Assembly (NCBI GenBank): GCA_030524635.1
Contig: JAUNGG010000020.1
Span: forward strand, 1 to 61,833
Direction of reading: 5' to 3'
Length of the DNA: 61,833 bases
DNA from: Lachnospiraceae bacterium
GTDB lineage: Bacteria > Bacillota > Clostridia > Lachnospirales > Lachnospiraceae
Part shown: piece by piece, positions 17,497-25,001 of the stretch
How positions within the stretch are numbered: position 1 is the stretch's first letter
Layout of the letters: each line of letters begins with the position of its first letter
Made by a program: the position numbers and the translations under genes
The notes under the pieces: model-generated
What the model was told of the DNA's origin: nothing
What the model saw: the letters and a program-made list of their open reading frames with translations, nothing else
The model's database searches: none

Positions 17497-18549
17497 CTCC
17501 TTCTTTTCATCATCGGTAAATTTTTCATCTGCGGCTTTCCAAAACCGCCGGATCTCCTCCTCATTCAGAGAATCTGCAAATTCCTTTTTTATCATCAAAA
17601 ACTCCTCTAATTCCAGCAGGATCTGGTACAATACCGCCCGGTTTTCAAATTCTTCCCGTTCCTTCGGAAGAGGCTGACCCTTCATCCCTTTTTTGACTTC
17701 ATCAAGCCTTTTTAAAAGCCCTTCTGCGTTGTTGCACTCGTGAAAGCTTCCTTCAATCTGCTCCATCACAGCTTTGATCTGCTGCGCCTGAACCGGAAGC
17801 GTTTTGATATGCCTTAAGTGCCTCACCAGCCGCAAAAGCACCCGCTGCTGTGCCTTCCGCATATTCATGTAACGTAAATAATAGGGGGGCCGCGCCGCTG
17901 GCCAGAAGTGATTTTCCATCTCCTGAAAAGCGCTTCGCTCTCCCTTCACCAGCTCTGCGTCCAGGGCCTCCAGGGCTGCATTCAATTGCTTCTCATCTCT
18001 GGCATCCTTCTGCCATGCTCCGGCAAGAATCAACCACATGCTCCGCAGGATCTGCCGCATCTGCTCCTCCACCTGCCTTTGCGTCCTTTTGATCTGCTTT
18101 TCTTTTCCTGGAATATAGAGATTGAAAAGAACTCCCATTCCCGTTCCAATCACCAGCAGCATACTTTCATTCCCGATCTGTGCCCCGGACATAGACTGTG
18201 CTCCCAGGAAATGGGTCATCAAAACCGTATTTACCGAAAGCCCCTCCATCAGCTGAAACCGCAGGCAGAAGCATGTAAACAGCAGCAAAAAAACGCAGAC
18301 TGCCAGCGGCCGATATCCGCAGATCCGAAAGCTGACTGCTGCAATCAACAATGATGCGAAAAAGGAAATCATCCGTGAAACGGTAACACGTATGGTTTCC
18401 CTTCTGGTATCCTGAATACTGAGAAGCGTGATCACCCCGGCGGAAGCACTGTAATGTAATCCAATCCCGTCAGCAATCACAATCGCCAGACTGGCTCCGA
18501 CTGCTATTTTCCCAATCTTTAAATAATCTGGTTTGATGCCTGGTTTCAT
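17491..18549 (-). CDS. Aromatic acid exporter family (FUSC/ArAE-like) membrane protein
   Basis: The first ~165 residues hold four to six hydrophobic segments with the ArAE-family segment SASAGVITLLSIQDTRRET. The remaining half is a soluble, helical domain of the kind found in YgaH/ArAE_1_C proteins. The family includes exporters of aromatic carboxylates, but the substrate cannot be read from sequence. The 352-residue gene precedes spoIIIAA; the spoIIIA sigma-E promoter overlaps its stop codon. A copy of a dispersed repeat lies 35 bases upstream of its start. Confidence 0.85.
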   Translation of the reverse strand: MKPGIKPDYLKIGKIAVGASLAIVIADGIGLHYSASAGVITLLSIQDTRRETIRVTVSRMISFFASLLIAAVSFRICGYRPLAVCVFLLLFTCFCLRFQLMEGLSVNTVLMTHFLGAQSMSGAQIGNESMLLVIGTGMGVLFNLYIPGKEKQIKRTQRQVEEQMRQILRSMWLILAGAWQKDARDEKQLNAALEALDAELVKGERSAFQEMENHFWPAARPPYYLRYMNMRKAQQRVLLRLVRHLRHIKTLPVQAQQIKAVMEQIEGSFHECNNAEGLLKRLDEVKKGMKGQPLPKEREEFENRAVLYQILLELEEFLMIKKEFADSLNEEEIRRFWKAADEKFTDDEKKEA

Positions 18550-18583
18550 GTTTTCCGGCCATCCCTTTCTTTTTATTATGCTT

Positions 18584-18613
18584 CATAACGGTTCCGTACC
18601 TTCGCAGTTACGA
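18584..18613 (-). repeat. Dispersed short repeat, copy 3
   Basis: The plus strand begins CATAACGGTTCCGTACCTTC and continues GCAGTTACGAG. It is similar to copies at 5856 and 10649. It lies 35 bases upstream of the ArAE-like gene. Confidence 0.55.
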
Positions 18614-18702
18614 GCACAAATCCATGAAAATTATCTCCAGTCAGCTTCTGATCTAAACTGGAATTTCAACCGCCGAGAACAAATATGAAAGAAAAACAAA
18701 AT

Positions 18703-18786
18703 AACTCCTTTTCAACCAAATTCGATCCATGTGCGTACCCCACTGTACAACATGCATAAATTTGATTGAAAAGGAGTCTTTTTTGA
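18703..18786 (-). terminator. Long hairpin, terminator of the histidine phosphatase gene
   Basis: AACTCCTTTTCAACCAAATT (18703-18722) pairs imperfectly with the segment at 18758-18778, and the loop contains a second small stem (GTAC with GTAC). T-rich sequence follows on both strands, with the stronger run (six T) on the plus strand. It lies about 40 bases after the phosphatase stop. It may act in both directions. Confidence 0.6.
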
Positions 18787-18824
18787 TTTTAGCTGAATCT
18801 ATTATTTTCCGGCCTATGTCAAAG

Positions 18825-19421
18825 CTACCCTCTGTTCTTCGGCGCTCTCTCCACATATGCCTTCTCCACAATCAGAATCTCTTCTTTGCCCACACATTTC
18901 CTGCCTTCAAAATCCAGCCGGATCATGTAAGGCATAAAGTCAATGATCCGCAGAAAGCTGTCACAATTATACTCCGGATCAAAATAATTCAAAATAGTAC
19001 TTAGAGCTGTACCATGAGTGCCAAATAAAATCACCTCATCCGGATGCTCATCCAGCAGTTCGAACAGCCCTTCCATGTTCCGCTTCTGCACCATCCCGAT
19101 GGACTCTCCGCCCTCCTCATGGAAATCAAAATCGGCCCATCGTTTCTGGAACATTCCCTGCACATTGCCGCCTCTGCCGCTTTCCCTCTCCCGAAAACGC
19201 TCATCTGTATGAATCTCCAGATGATGATTTTCCGCACAGTGACGGATGGTATCCATACTTCTGACATAAGGACTGGAAACAGCATAATCCAGGGGCACAT
19301 TTGCCAGCGCTTCATATACTCGCTCGCTGTCCGCCAGTCCCTCTGCCGTCAATGGCCGTGTCCGGTCTTCCTCCCAGGTAAAATCAGGCTGGGCATGCCT
19401 TACAAAGTAAATGGTCGTCAT
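18825..19421 (-). CDS. Histidine phosphatase family protein (phosphoglycerate mutase-like)
   Basis: Branch 1 histidine phosphatase fold. The catalytic RHAQP (8-12, with phospho-accepting His9) replaces the usual RHGET. A second conserved histidine lies in FGTHGTALS (about 132-140), and the catalytic Arg is in SSPYVRSMDT. The 198-residue protein could be a phosphoglycerate mutase-like or phosphosugar phosphatase; specificity is not predictable. It lies 54 bases downstream of rlmH. Confidence 0.88.
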   Translation of the reverse strand: MTTIYFVRHAQPDFTWEEDRTRPLTAEGLADSERVYEALANVPLDYAVSSPYVRSMDTIRHCAENHHLEIHTDERFRERESGRGGNVQGMFQKRWADFDFHEEGGESIGMVQKRNMEGLFELLDEHPDEVILFGTHGTALSTILNYFDPEYNCDSFLRIIDFMPYMIRLDFEGRKCVGKEEILIVEKAYVERAPKNRG

Positions 19422-19475
19422 CAGTAATCTTCCTCTCTTTTCACTGCCGTATTTTCTGACTTTTTACACCATCTT

Positions 19476-19955
19476 CTACTTATGATACGGCTCATGACTG
19501 ATAATCCGGTAGCTGCGGTAGATCTGCTCCAACAGCACCACCCGCATCAGCTGATGGGGAAAGGTCATTTTTGAAAAGCTGAGCTGATAATCGGACCGGG
19601 AAAGCACCGCCTGAGAAAGTCCCAGGGAACCGCCGATCACAAACACGATCTGGCTGACGCCGCCCACTCCCAGCTTTTCCAGCTTCCCTGCCAGCTGCTC
19701 TGAATCCAGCATCTGTCCCTGGATCGCCAGAGCAATTACATAGGCATCCGGGCGAATTTTAGAAAGGATCCGCTCCCCTTCTTTTTCCTTGATCTGATCC
19801 TCCAATGCCGGGCTGGCTCCATCCGGTGTTTTCTCATCTGCCACCTGAATGATCTCCAGCTTGCAGTAGCGGCTCAGACGCTTGCTGTATTCAGTGATCG
19901 CATCTTCAAAATATTTCTCTTTTATCTTTCCTACGGTTACTAAGGTAATTTTCAA
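19476..19955 (-). CDS. rlmH: 23S rRNA (pseudouridine1915-N3)-methyltransferase RlmH
   Basis: SPOUT methyltransferase that modifies pseudouridine 1915 in helix 69 on assembled ribosomes. I set the start at TTG 19953-19955 because AGAGGTG lies just upstream and this gives the standard 159 residues beginning [16 protein letters not shown]. An upstream in-frame TTG (19982) would overlap the acetyltransferase gene. The SAM-binding region [11 protein letters not shown] and the C-terminal [18 protein letters not shown] are intact. Confidence 0.95.
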   Translation of the reverse strand: MKITLVTVGKIKEKYFEDAITEYSKRLSRYCKLEIIQVADEKTPDGASPALEDQIKEKEGERILSKIRPDAYVIALAIQGQMLDSEQLAGKLEKLGVGGVSQIVFVIGGSLGLSQAVLSRSDYQLSFSKMTFPHQLMRVVLLEQIYRSYRIISHEPYHK

Positions 19956-19971
19956 ATTCTGCACCTCTGAA

Positions 19972-20499
19972 TCAGGAATCAAATACCAAAATCATATCGT
20001 ACCATACGGCGCCGCCATGGACAGAGGCGGAAAGACCCAGGTTCCGATAGCCAAATTTTTCATAATAATGGATCAGCCGGTCTTTGCAGGTGAGGATCAG
20101 TCCTTTTCTGCCCTTTTTTCTTGCATCCTGGATCAGATGCTCCATCAGATCTGCTGCTACTCCATGCCGCCGGTAATCCGGAATTACATCTAATCCAAAA
20201 ATAGCCTGATAATCACCGTCTGGAATATGGTAAGAGGCATCCTCAAACATCTCGTCCCGGATTACCTTGTCATTGGTCACACAGCCATTGATAAATCCGA
20301 TGATCTGTCCCTTTCCGCCTTTCTTCCCATCCTCTGGCTCTGCCACAGCTACCAGAAAGCTTTCCGGAAATGTCTGGATCCGGAACTTTAAGGATTCCTT
20401 GGTAGCTGCCTCTGCAATAGGAAAGCAAAGCAGCTCCACCTGCGCTGCTTCCTCCAGATCTTCCATGGTTACCCTGCGGATCGTATATTGTATATCCAT
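19972..20499 (-). CDS. GNAT family N-acetyltransferase
   Basis: A 175-residue GNAT protein. The acetyl-CoA binding motif is [18 protein letters not shown], followed by the C-terminal [12 protein letters not shown] found in family members. It resembles the AANAT-like branch, but the acceptor is unknown. The ATG at 20499 is preceded by AAGGAG at a rather long spacing. An upstream opening to 20586 overlaps the response regulator. It is located between the regulator gene and rlmH. Confidence 0.85.
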   Translation of the reverse strand: MDIQYTIRRVTMEDLEEAAQVELLCFPIAEAATKESLKFRIQTFPESFLVAVAEPEDGKKGGKGQIIGFINGCVTNDKVIRDEMFEDASYHIPDGDYQAIFGLDVIPDYRRHGVAADLMEHLIQDARKKGRKGLILTCKDRLIHYYEKFGYRNLGLSASVHGGAVWYDMILVFDS

Positions 20500-20552
20500 T
20501 GTAAAAGCATTCTCCTTACTCGTTATCCACCTGGACCTGTCTGATCCAGCTT

Positions 20553-21254
20553 TTATTTCACCCGGAAGTAGTATCCCACGCCCCACTTGGTGTGTACATA
20601 TTTCGGGTCGCTCGGACTTGGCTCGATCTTCTCCCGAAGCCGCCTCACATGTACATCTACGGTGCGCACATCTCCCGTATCCAGAGCCTTATTTCCCCAC
20701 ACAAAAGTCAGCAGGGACTCCCGGCTGTATACCTTGTTTGGATGGCACACTAAAAGCTCCAGAAGGTCAAATTCCTTCGCCGTCAGATTGATCTCCCGGT
20801 CTGCGATAAAGACTCTCCTGCCCTCCACATCCAGCTTCAGGTCACCGGCAGTCACCACCTTGTTCTCCGGCTCTGCCGCCTTTTTATTCTTTTTCCCGCT
20901 GCGGCGCATGATGGCCTTGATCCTGGCCTTTACCTCCAGGATATTAAAGGGCTTGGTAATGTAATCATCTGCACCGTACTCCAGTCCAAGAATCTTATCC
21001 ATATCGCCGCCCTTGGCAGTCAGCATAATAATCGGCATCTCGGAAAACTCCCGGATCGCCTGACACACCTCAAATCCGTCATGCTTGGGAAGCATCACAT
21101 CCAGAAGCACCACATCATACTCCTTCTGCTTCGCCTTCTCAATGGCTTCCTCTCCATCATAGGCACAGTCTACTTCCATTCCATCCTGCTCTAAGCTGAA
21201 CCGGATTCCCTTTACGATTAATTTCTCATCATCTACTACTAAAATGCTGGCCAT
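20553..21254 (-). CDS. OmpR/PhoB-type response regulator (orphan)
   Basis: Two-component regulator with an N-terminal receiver (phospho-acceptor Asp52 in LLDVMLPKHDGF, conserved Thr79 and Lys101) and a C-terminal winged-helix DNA-binding domain (about 135-233) ending in VHTKWGVGYYFR. The 233-residue length is standard and it resembles the WalR/PhoP branch. No histidine kinase gene is adjacent on either side, so its partner is encoded elsewhere. The next genes encode a ComEA-like protein and an acetyltransferase. Confidence 0.93.
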   Translation of the reverse strand: MASILVVDDEKLIVKGIRFSLEQDGMEVDCAYDGEEAIEKAKQKEYDVVLLDVMLPKHDGFEVCQAIREFSEMPIIMLTAKGGDMDKILGLEYGADDYITKPFNILEVKARIKAIMRRSGKKNKKAAEPENKVVTAGDLKLDVEGRRVFIADREINLTAKEFDLLELLVCHPNKVYSRESLLTFVWGNKALDTGDVRTVDVHVRRLREKIEPSPSDPKYVHTKWGVGYYFRVK

Positions 21255-21305
21255 CTTCCACCTCTATCTCCACATTTCACCTGTCTGCGACATGCTGCGC
21301 ACGGA

Positions 21306-22169
21306 TTACACTGTGATATCATCCTTTATCTTCTGAAATGCCCCGTCCTTGATTCCGGGCACCTTCATAATATCTTCAATTTTCTGAAAAACCCCATGTT
21401 TTTCCCGGTAGGAAATAATATCCTCCGCTCTGGACTCCCCGATTCCTTTCAACGTCATCAGCTCATCCTTTCCGGCTGTATTAATATTGATCTGCCTGGT
21501 CCCATTTTCAGAACCAGTACTTCCTGCTCCGGCCGAACCCGGCTGAAGACCGGATGCCGGAAGAGATATTACATCCGCCTCCGACACGGATCTGGCTTCC
21601 TCCTTCGTAAAGACCGTGATCTTCATTCCATCCACAATAGGAGCCGCCAGATTTAAAAGCCGCTCCTCCGCTTCCGGAAGAAGCCCGCCGGCTGCCTCCA
21701 CCGCCTGATAGATCCGGCTTTCCCCAACCAGCTCATAGACTCCCGGCCGGGCCACTGCACCGCAGATATGTACAAAGCAGGTATCTGCCGATGCAGATTC
21801 CCTGCTGCTTCTGCTGTCATCTGGGCCCTCACCGCTCCCCTGGCTTTGGCCAGATGTTTCCCTTCCATTTGGATCCTGGCTCTCTGAAAACAGATCTTCA
21901 TCTGAATTCTGACCAGAGACCCTGTTTTCCCCAAAATCCTGACCTCCATCCTGCCAAAATCCATCTTCTACGCCCTGACTGCCTTCCATCCCGCTTTCTT
22001 CCTTTTCTTTCCCGGCAGAGGACTCTGAAAGGGCAATCGTGCCCGTTTTCCCTCTGCCGAAAAACAGCTCCTCCCCAGTTTGGCGGGAGCAGCTATAACA
22101 GATGCCTGCAAGGATCATGAACAAAGCAGTCAATATCCATTTCATCCATTTTGCATGTAAATATTTCAT
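21306..22169 (-). CDS. comEA: ComEA-like helix-hairpin-helix DNA-binding protein
   Basis: Extracellular membrane-anchored DNA receptor family used in DNA uptake. An N-terminal membrane segment (about 10-27) is followed by a long Ser/Gly/Gln/Asp-rich linker (about 35-125), an SLBB domain (HICGAVARPGVYEL...) and a C-terminal pair of helix-hairpin-helix motifs (ININTAGKDELMTLKGIG). Cys26/Cys28 at the end of the membrane segment are not a clear lipobox. No other competence gene is in the window, so a role in transformation is unproven. Confidence 0.88.
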   Translation of the reverse strand: MKYLHAKWMKWILTALFMILAGICYSCSRQTGEELFFGRGKTGTIALSESSAGKEKEESGMEGSQGVEDGFWQDGGQDFGENRVSGQNSDEDLFSESQDPNGRETSGQSQGSGEGPDDSRSSRESASADTCFVHICGAVARPGVYELVGESRIYQAVEAAGGLLPEAEERLLNLAAPIVDGMKITVFTKEEARSVSEADVISLPASGLQPGSAGAGSTGSENGTRQININTAGKDELMTLKGIGESRAEDIISYREKHGVFQKIEDIMKVPGIKDGAFQKIKDDITV

Positions 22170-22306
22170 AAGATACCAGATCTATGGTACCATTTCAGCC
22201 TGTATTACTATTCTACTAGGACTAACATGGAAAAACAAGTCTTAAATTCCTGCTTTTTTCTTAAGAATCTGGAACTGGCTGCCCGTATAAAATGGCAGAA
22301 TGCGTA

Positions 22307-22732
22307 TTAACGTTTAAAAATAATAATTCCCACAATGGCAATAGCCGCTCCCAGCGCCTTCTTCCACTCAAATCCGGCCTTCTCCACCCCCATCAGTCCA
22401 AACAATTCGATCCCATAGGCAATGATAATCTGGGATACTACAATGAGAAGCGCCGACTGTGCCGGTCCCAGGCTGTCCACGCTTCGGATCACCGTATATG
22501 TGATCAAGGCACCTAAGATCCCTCCAAGAAGCATATACTTTGGCTCCACCTGCCACAGGGCGCTGATGGGCTGGCGGCCGCTTATAAGCCACATCATGAT
22601 ACACACCAAAAAAGCCGACAGCTGCACCCATCCCGCCGCCGTCCAGATACTGCTCTGCTTCGTCACTCCTGTGTTCATTACCCCCTGTATGCTCATCAAT
22701 GCTCCTGACAATAATGCTATGATAATTCCCAT
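22307..22732 (-). CDS. YdcZ (DUF606)-type DMT family transporter
   Basis: A 141-residue, five-helix membrane protein of the small DMT/YdcZ type. Typical features are the N-terminal GALMSIQGVMNT and the central GGILGALITYTVI. Such proteins usually work as dimers; the substrate is unknown. It is oriented away from the divergent TPP riboswitch-thiT unit and ends 137 bases before comEA. Confidence 0.82.
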   Translation of the reverse strand: MGIIIALLSGALMSIQGVMNTGVTKQSSIWTAAGWVQLSAFLVCIMMWLISGRQPISALWQVEPKYMLLGGILGALITYTVIRSVDSLGPAQSALLIVVSQIIIAYGIELFGLMGVEKAGFEWKKALGAAIAIVGIIIFKR

Positions 22733-22899
22733 GCTGCAGCTCTCCTCTTTCCTGATTTTATAATGATCTTGATTGCGATGAGCAGCATTATGCTATGCTC
22801 TTCTGTCATTAGTTTGCAGCATATTTTTCTTTTTATTCTGTCATTTCCGCAAGTTCCATTTTCCGCTAAGAGAACGGGTTGCAATTAAGACAGGTAAAC

Positions 22900-22928
22900 T
22901 TGACATCCCCATTCATCCGCGCTATACT
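22900..22928 (+). promoter_or_regulatory. Sigma-A promoter of the thiT riboswitch transcript
   Basis: A perfect -35 TTGACA is followed after 17 bases by TATACT. The TPP riboswitch begins about 25 bases further on. Confidence 0.85.
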
Positions 22929-22952
22929 GAAGCAGTAAACATAACTTACACA

Positions 22953-23060
22953 AGCTAGGGGAGCAGATTGCTGAGAGTGGAATTACCGGATTCCTATAGG
23001 ATGCCGGAGGATTTCAGACCCTCAATACTTGACCCGGTTAATGCCGGCGTAAGGAAGCTA
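22953..23060 (+). promoter_or_regulatory. TPP riboswitch (THI element)
   Basis: The conserved thi-box elements are all present in order: GGGGAGC (22958), CTGAGAG (22971), GACCCT, TTGACCCGGTTAATGCCGGC and GTAAGGAAGC. It binds thiamine diphosphate and controls thiT 138 bases downstream. A stem that pairs CCTCCT with AGGAGG just before the thiT start suggests control of translation. Confidence 0.95.
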
Positions 23061-23168
23061 TTCCGTTGCGATTTCCTAATATATATGCTTTCATCTATCG
23101 GATATTCAACATCCCGTCCATGAAATCCTATATTCAGATCCCGCAGCATTCCTTCATCAAGCATCCCC

Positions 23169-23197
23169 TCCTGTGTGCAGACAAAGGAGGATTTTTT
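23169..23197 (+). promoter_or_regulatory. Shine-Dalgarno-sequestering hairpin before thiT
   Basis: CCTCCT and AGGAGG, 12 bases apart, form a perfect 6-base stem that would hide the ribosome binding site of thiT. A run of six T follows, so weak termination is also possible. It is the likely expression platform of the TPP riboswitch. Confidence 0.5.
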
Positions 23198-23863
23198 ATG
23201 TCAATGTTTCTGATCTACGATGCAGAAAATTATGAGTACATTCTGCAGCCGGCCGGCTACCTGCTTCTGGCCGTGATTCTGATTGCCCTGCTGGCATCCA
23301 TCCGCATCTTCAGCAAAAAGGACAGCTCCAGGCAGATGAGCACCAGACAGCTTGTCTTCTGCTCCATGTCCATTGCGCTGGCTACCGTTACATCCTTTAT
23401 CAAGCTGGCATCCCTGCCCTTCGGAGGCTCCATCACCCTGTTCAGTATGCTGTTTGTGTCTCTGATCGGCTATTTCTACGGCGCAAAAACCGGACTTCTC
23501 ACCGGACTTGCCTATGGCATCCTTCAGCTGATCACCGGCCCTTACATTTACGCACCGCTGCAGGTTCTGCTGGACTATCCGCTGGCTTTCGGCGCCCTGG
23601 GACTGAGCGGCTTCTTCCAACATAAGAAAAACGGCCTGATCACCGGTTACATGGTAGGCACAGCAGGCCGCTACATCTGCCATGTGATCTCTGGTTATGT
23701 ATTCTTTGCAGAATATGCGCCGGAAGGCATGAATCCTATGGTTTATACCCTTGGGTATAATCTGACCTACATCTTGCCTGAGGTGATCGCCACAGTGATC
23801 ATTCTGTGTATTCCAGCCGTTTATAAGGCCATCGGACAGGTAAAACAACAGGCTTGTGCCTAG
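23198..23863 (+). CDS. thiT: Energy-coupled thiamine transporter ThiT
   Basis: Substrate-binding S component of an ECF transporter, importing thiamine together with a shared EcfAAT module encoded elsewhere. The 221-residue product has six membrane segments and the ThiT-specific stretch GPYIYAPLQVLLDYPLAFG. The ATG at 23198 is fixed by AAAGGAGG seven bases upstream; an earlier in-frame opening lies in the riboswitch leader. Control by TPP at 22953-23060 agrees with the assignment. Confidence 0.94.
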   Translation: MSMFLIYDAENYEYILQPAGYLLLAVILIALLASIRIFSKKDSSRQMSTRQLVFCSMSIALATVTSFIKLASLPFGGSITLFSMLFVSLIGYFYGAKTGLLTGLAYGILQLITGPYIYAPLQVLLDYPLAFGALGLSGFFQHKKNGLITGYMVGTAGRYICHVISGYVFFAEYAPEGMNPMVYTLGYNLTYILPEVIATVIILCIPAVYKAIGQVKQQACA

Positions 23864-23883
23864 GTTTCCATGTAATAAAAAAA

Positions 23884-23943
23884 TTCCCCGCAGAAGCAGC
23901 CTATCCTTTTTCGATCTATTGCCTCTGCGGGGAACTTTTATTT
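23884..23943. terminator. Bidirectional terminator between thiT and the RelA/SpoT-like gene
   Basis: TTCCCCGCAGAAGCA (23884-23898) pairs with TGCCTCTGCGGGGAA (23920-23934), with one mismatch. A T-rich run follows on the plus strand and seven T follow on the minus strand, serving both convergent genes. Confidence 0.88.
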
Positions 23944-24768
23944 TACGGTCAGCGCAGCAGATGCCTTCTCATCCCCGGCTGCATCCGCCGCCAGCTCCTC
24001 CTCGATCCGGTTTCTCCGCATCCGCCGGAAATAGGAGCTCATCTCATCGGCCATTCCGGAAAGCCGGTTTAAAAGGGTGGAAAAATCCTTCAGCATCACG
24101 TCATCTGTAAAATAGGGATACACAATATCATGGTCGATCTCACTCCAGCCTTCCTCAAAAAGCGTCCTCCCCTGGATCTCCACATAATACCCTTTATATT
24201 TGATAATATAATGAAGAGACCGATAGATTCCATCCGATCGTATCTCGATTAGATTCTCATCATAGATCCGGCTGTCTCCCGTCCTCCGGTAAACCTTGGG
24301 ACGCTCTGCGATATAATAGTGGTTCTCGTCCTCGTCAAAATCCTCGATCCGGTTCTCCACATACAACTCCGGATTATTCTCAAAAACGCTGGTAATATAC
24401 CGATGAAAATAGATCCAGTCCTCCCGGTACAGGAAAAACACACGGATACCGATCAGATCCGTAATATATTTATGAAAATTATTCCCATCGATCTTCTCAA
24501 ACCGCTCAAAATGCTCATTCCGCTTCCGGATCACCTTCTCCAGAAGATGCCCCGGATTCTTTGTCCGGTAGCGATATGAATGGATTCCCGCCTTCTCAAT
24601 ATCATACAGATAGTCATCCACAAAATCCTTCCCGATCTCCCGCAGCTTCCCTTCGATCGCCACATAATTCTCATAAATACCGCTCAGTTCCTTCCAACTG
24701 ATCTGTGCAGCCAAAAGATCCTGCTCATCAATATGATACTCCTTCAAAAATTTTTCCTTCTCCATCAT
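23938..24768 (-). CDS. Small alarmone synthetase (RelA/SpoT domain GTP pyrophosphokinase)
   Basis: Contains a single RelA/SpoT synthetase domain with SYRYRTKNPGHLLEKV, the substrate-binding ITDLIGIRVFF (about 104-114) and the later YRSLHYIIKYKG and EIQGRTLFEEGWSEIDH segments. No hydrolase, TGS or ACT domain is present, so it would only make (p)ppGpp or related alarmones. The start is uncertain: tandem ATGs at 24768/24765 and a GTG at 24786 are all weakly supported. The product is about 276 residues. Confidence 0.9.
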   Translation of the reverse strand: MMEKEKFLKEYHIDEQDLLAAQISWKELSGIYENYVAIEGKLREIGKDFVDDYLYDIEKAGIHSYRYRTKNPGHLLEKVIRKRNEHFERFEKIDGNNFHKYITDLIGIRVFFLYREDWIYFHRYITSVFENNPELYVENRIEDFDEDENHYYIAERPKVYRRTGDSRIYDENLIEIRSDGIYRSLHYIIKYKGYYVEIQGRTLFEEGWSEIDHDIVYPYFTDDVMLKDFSTLLNRLSGMADEMSSYFRRMRRNRIEEELAADAAGDEKASAALTVK

Positions 24769-25001
24769 TCCGGTATCATAAACCACCTTTTCTCATTCTT
24801 AATCTCTGCCGTCTGATGCGGCCATGTTCACAGCTCCAACACCTGCTGGCCCCCGGCCGATCAGCGAAGGAATTGACTGCAACATGAACAATAATCATTA
24901 TATCACATTTCAGAGAAAATACCACCTTCCATGCATTCCCATTTTTGACAAGTTATGATATACTCAAGAAAATGTCCCATTATTCGTAAAGGAGGTCCCC
25001 C

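Noticed and set aside
18653..18871. A 72-codon minus-strand open frame
   Set aside because: It starts inside the phosphatase gene, spans the terminator hairpin and has no ribosome binding site.
23938..24786. Bifunctional Rel/SpoT
   Set aside because: There is no HD hydrolase or TGS/ACT domain and the length fits a small synthetase.
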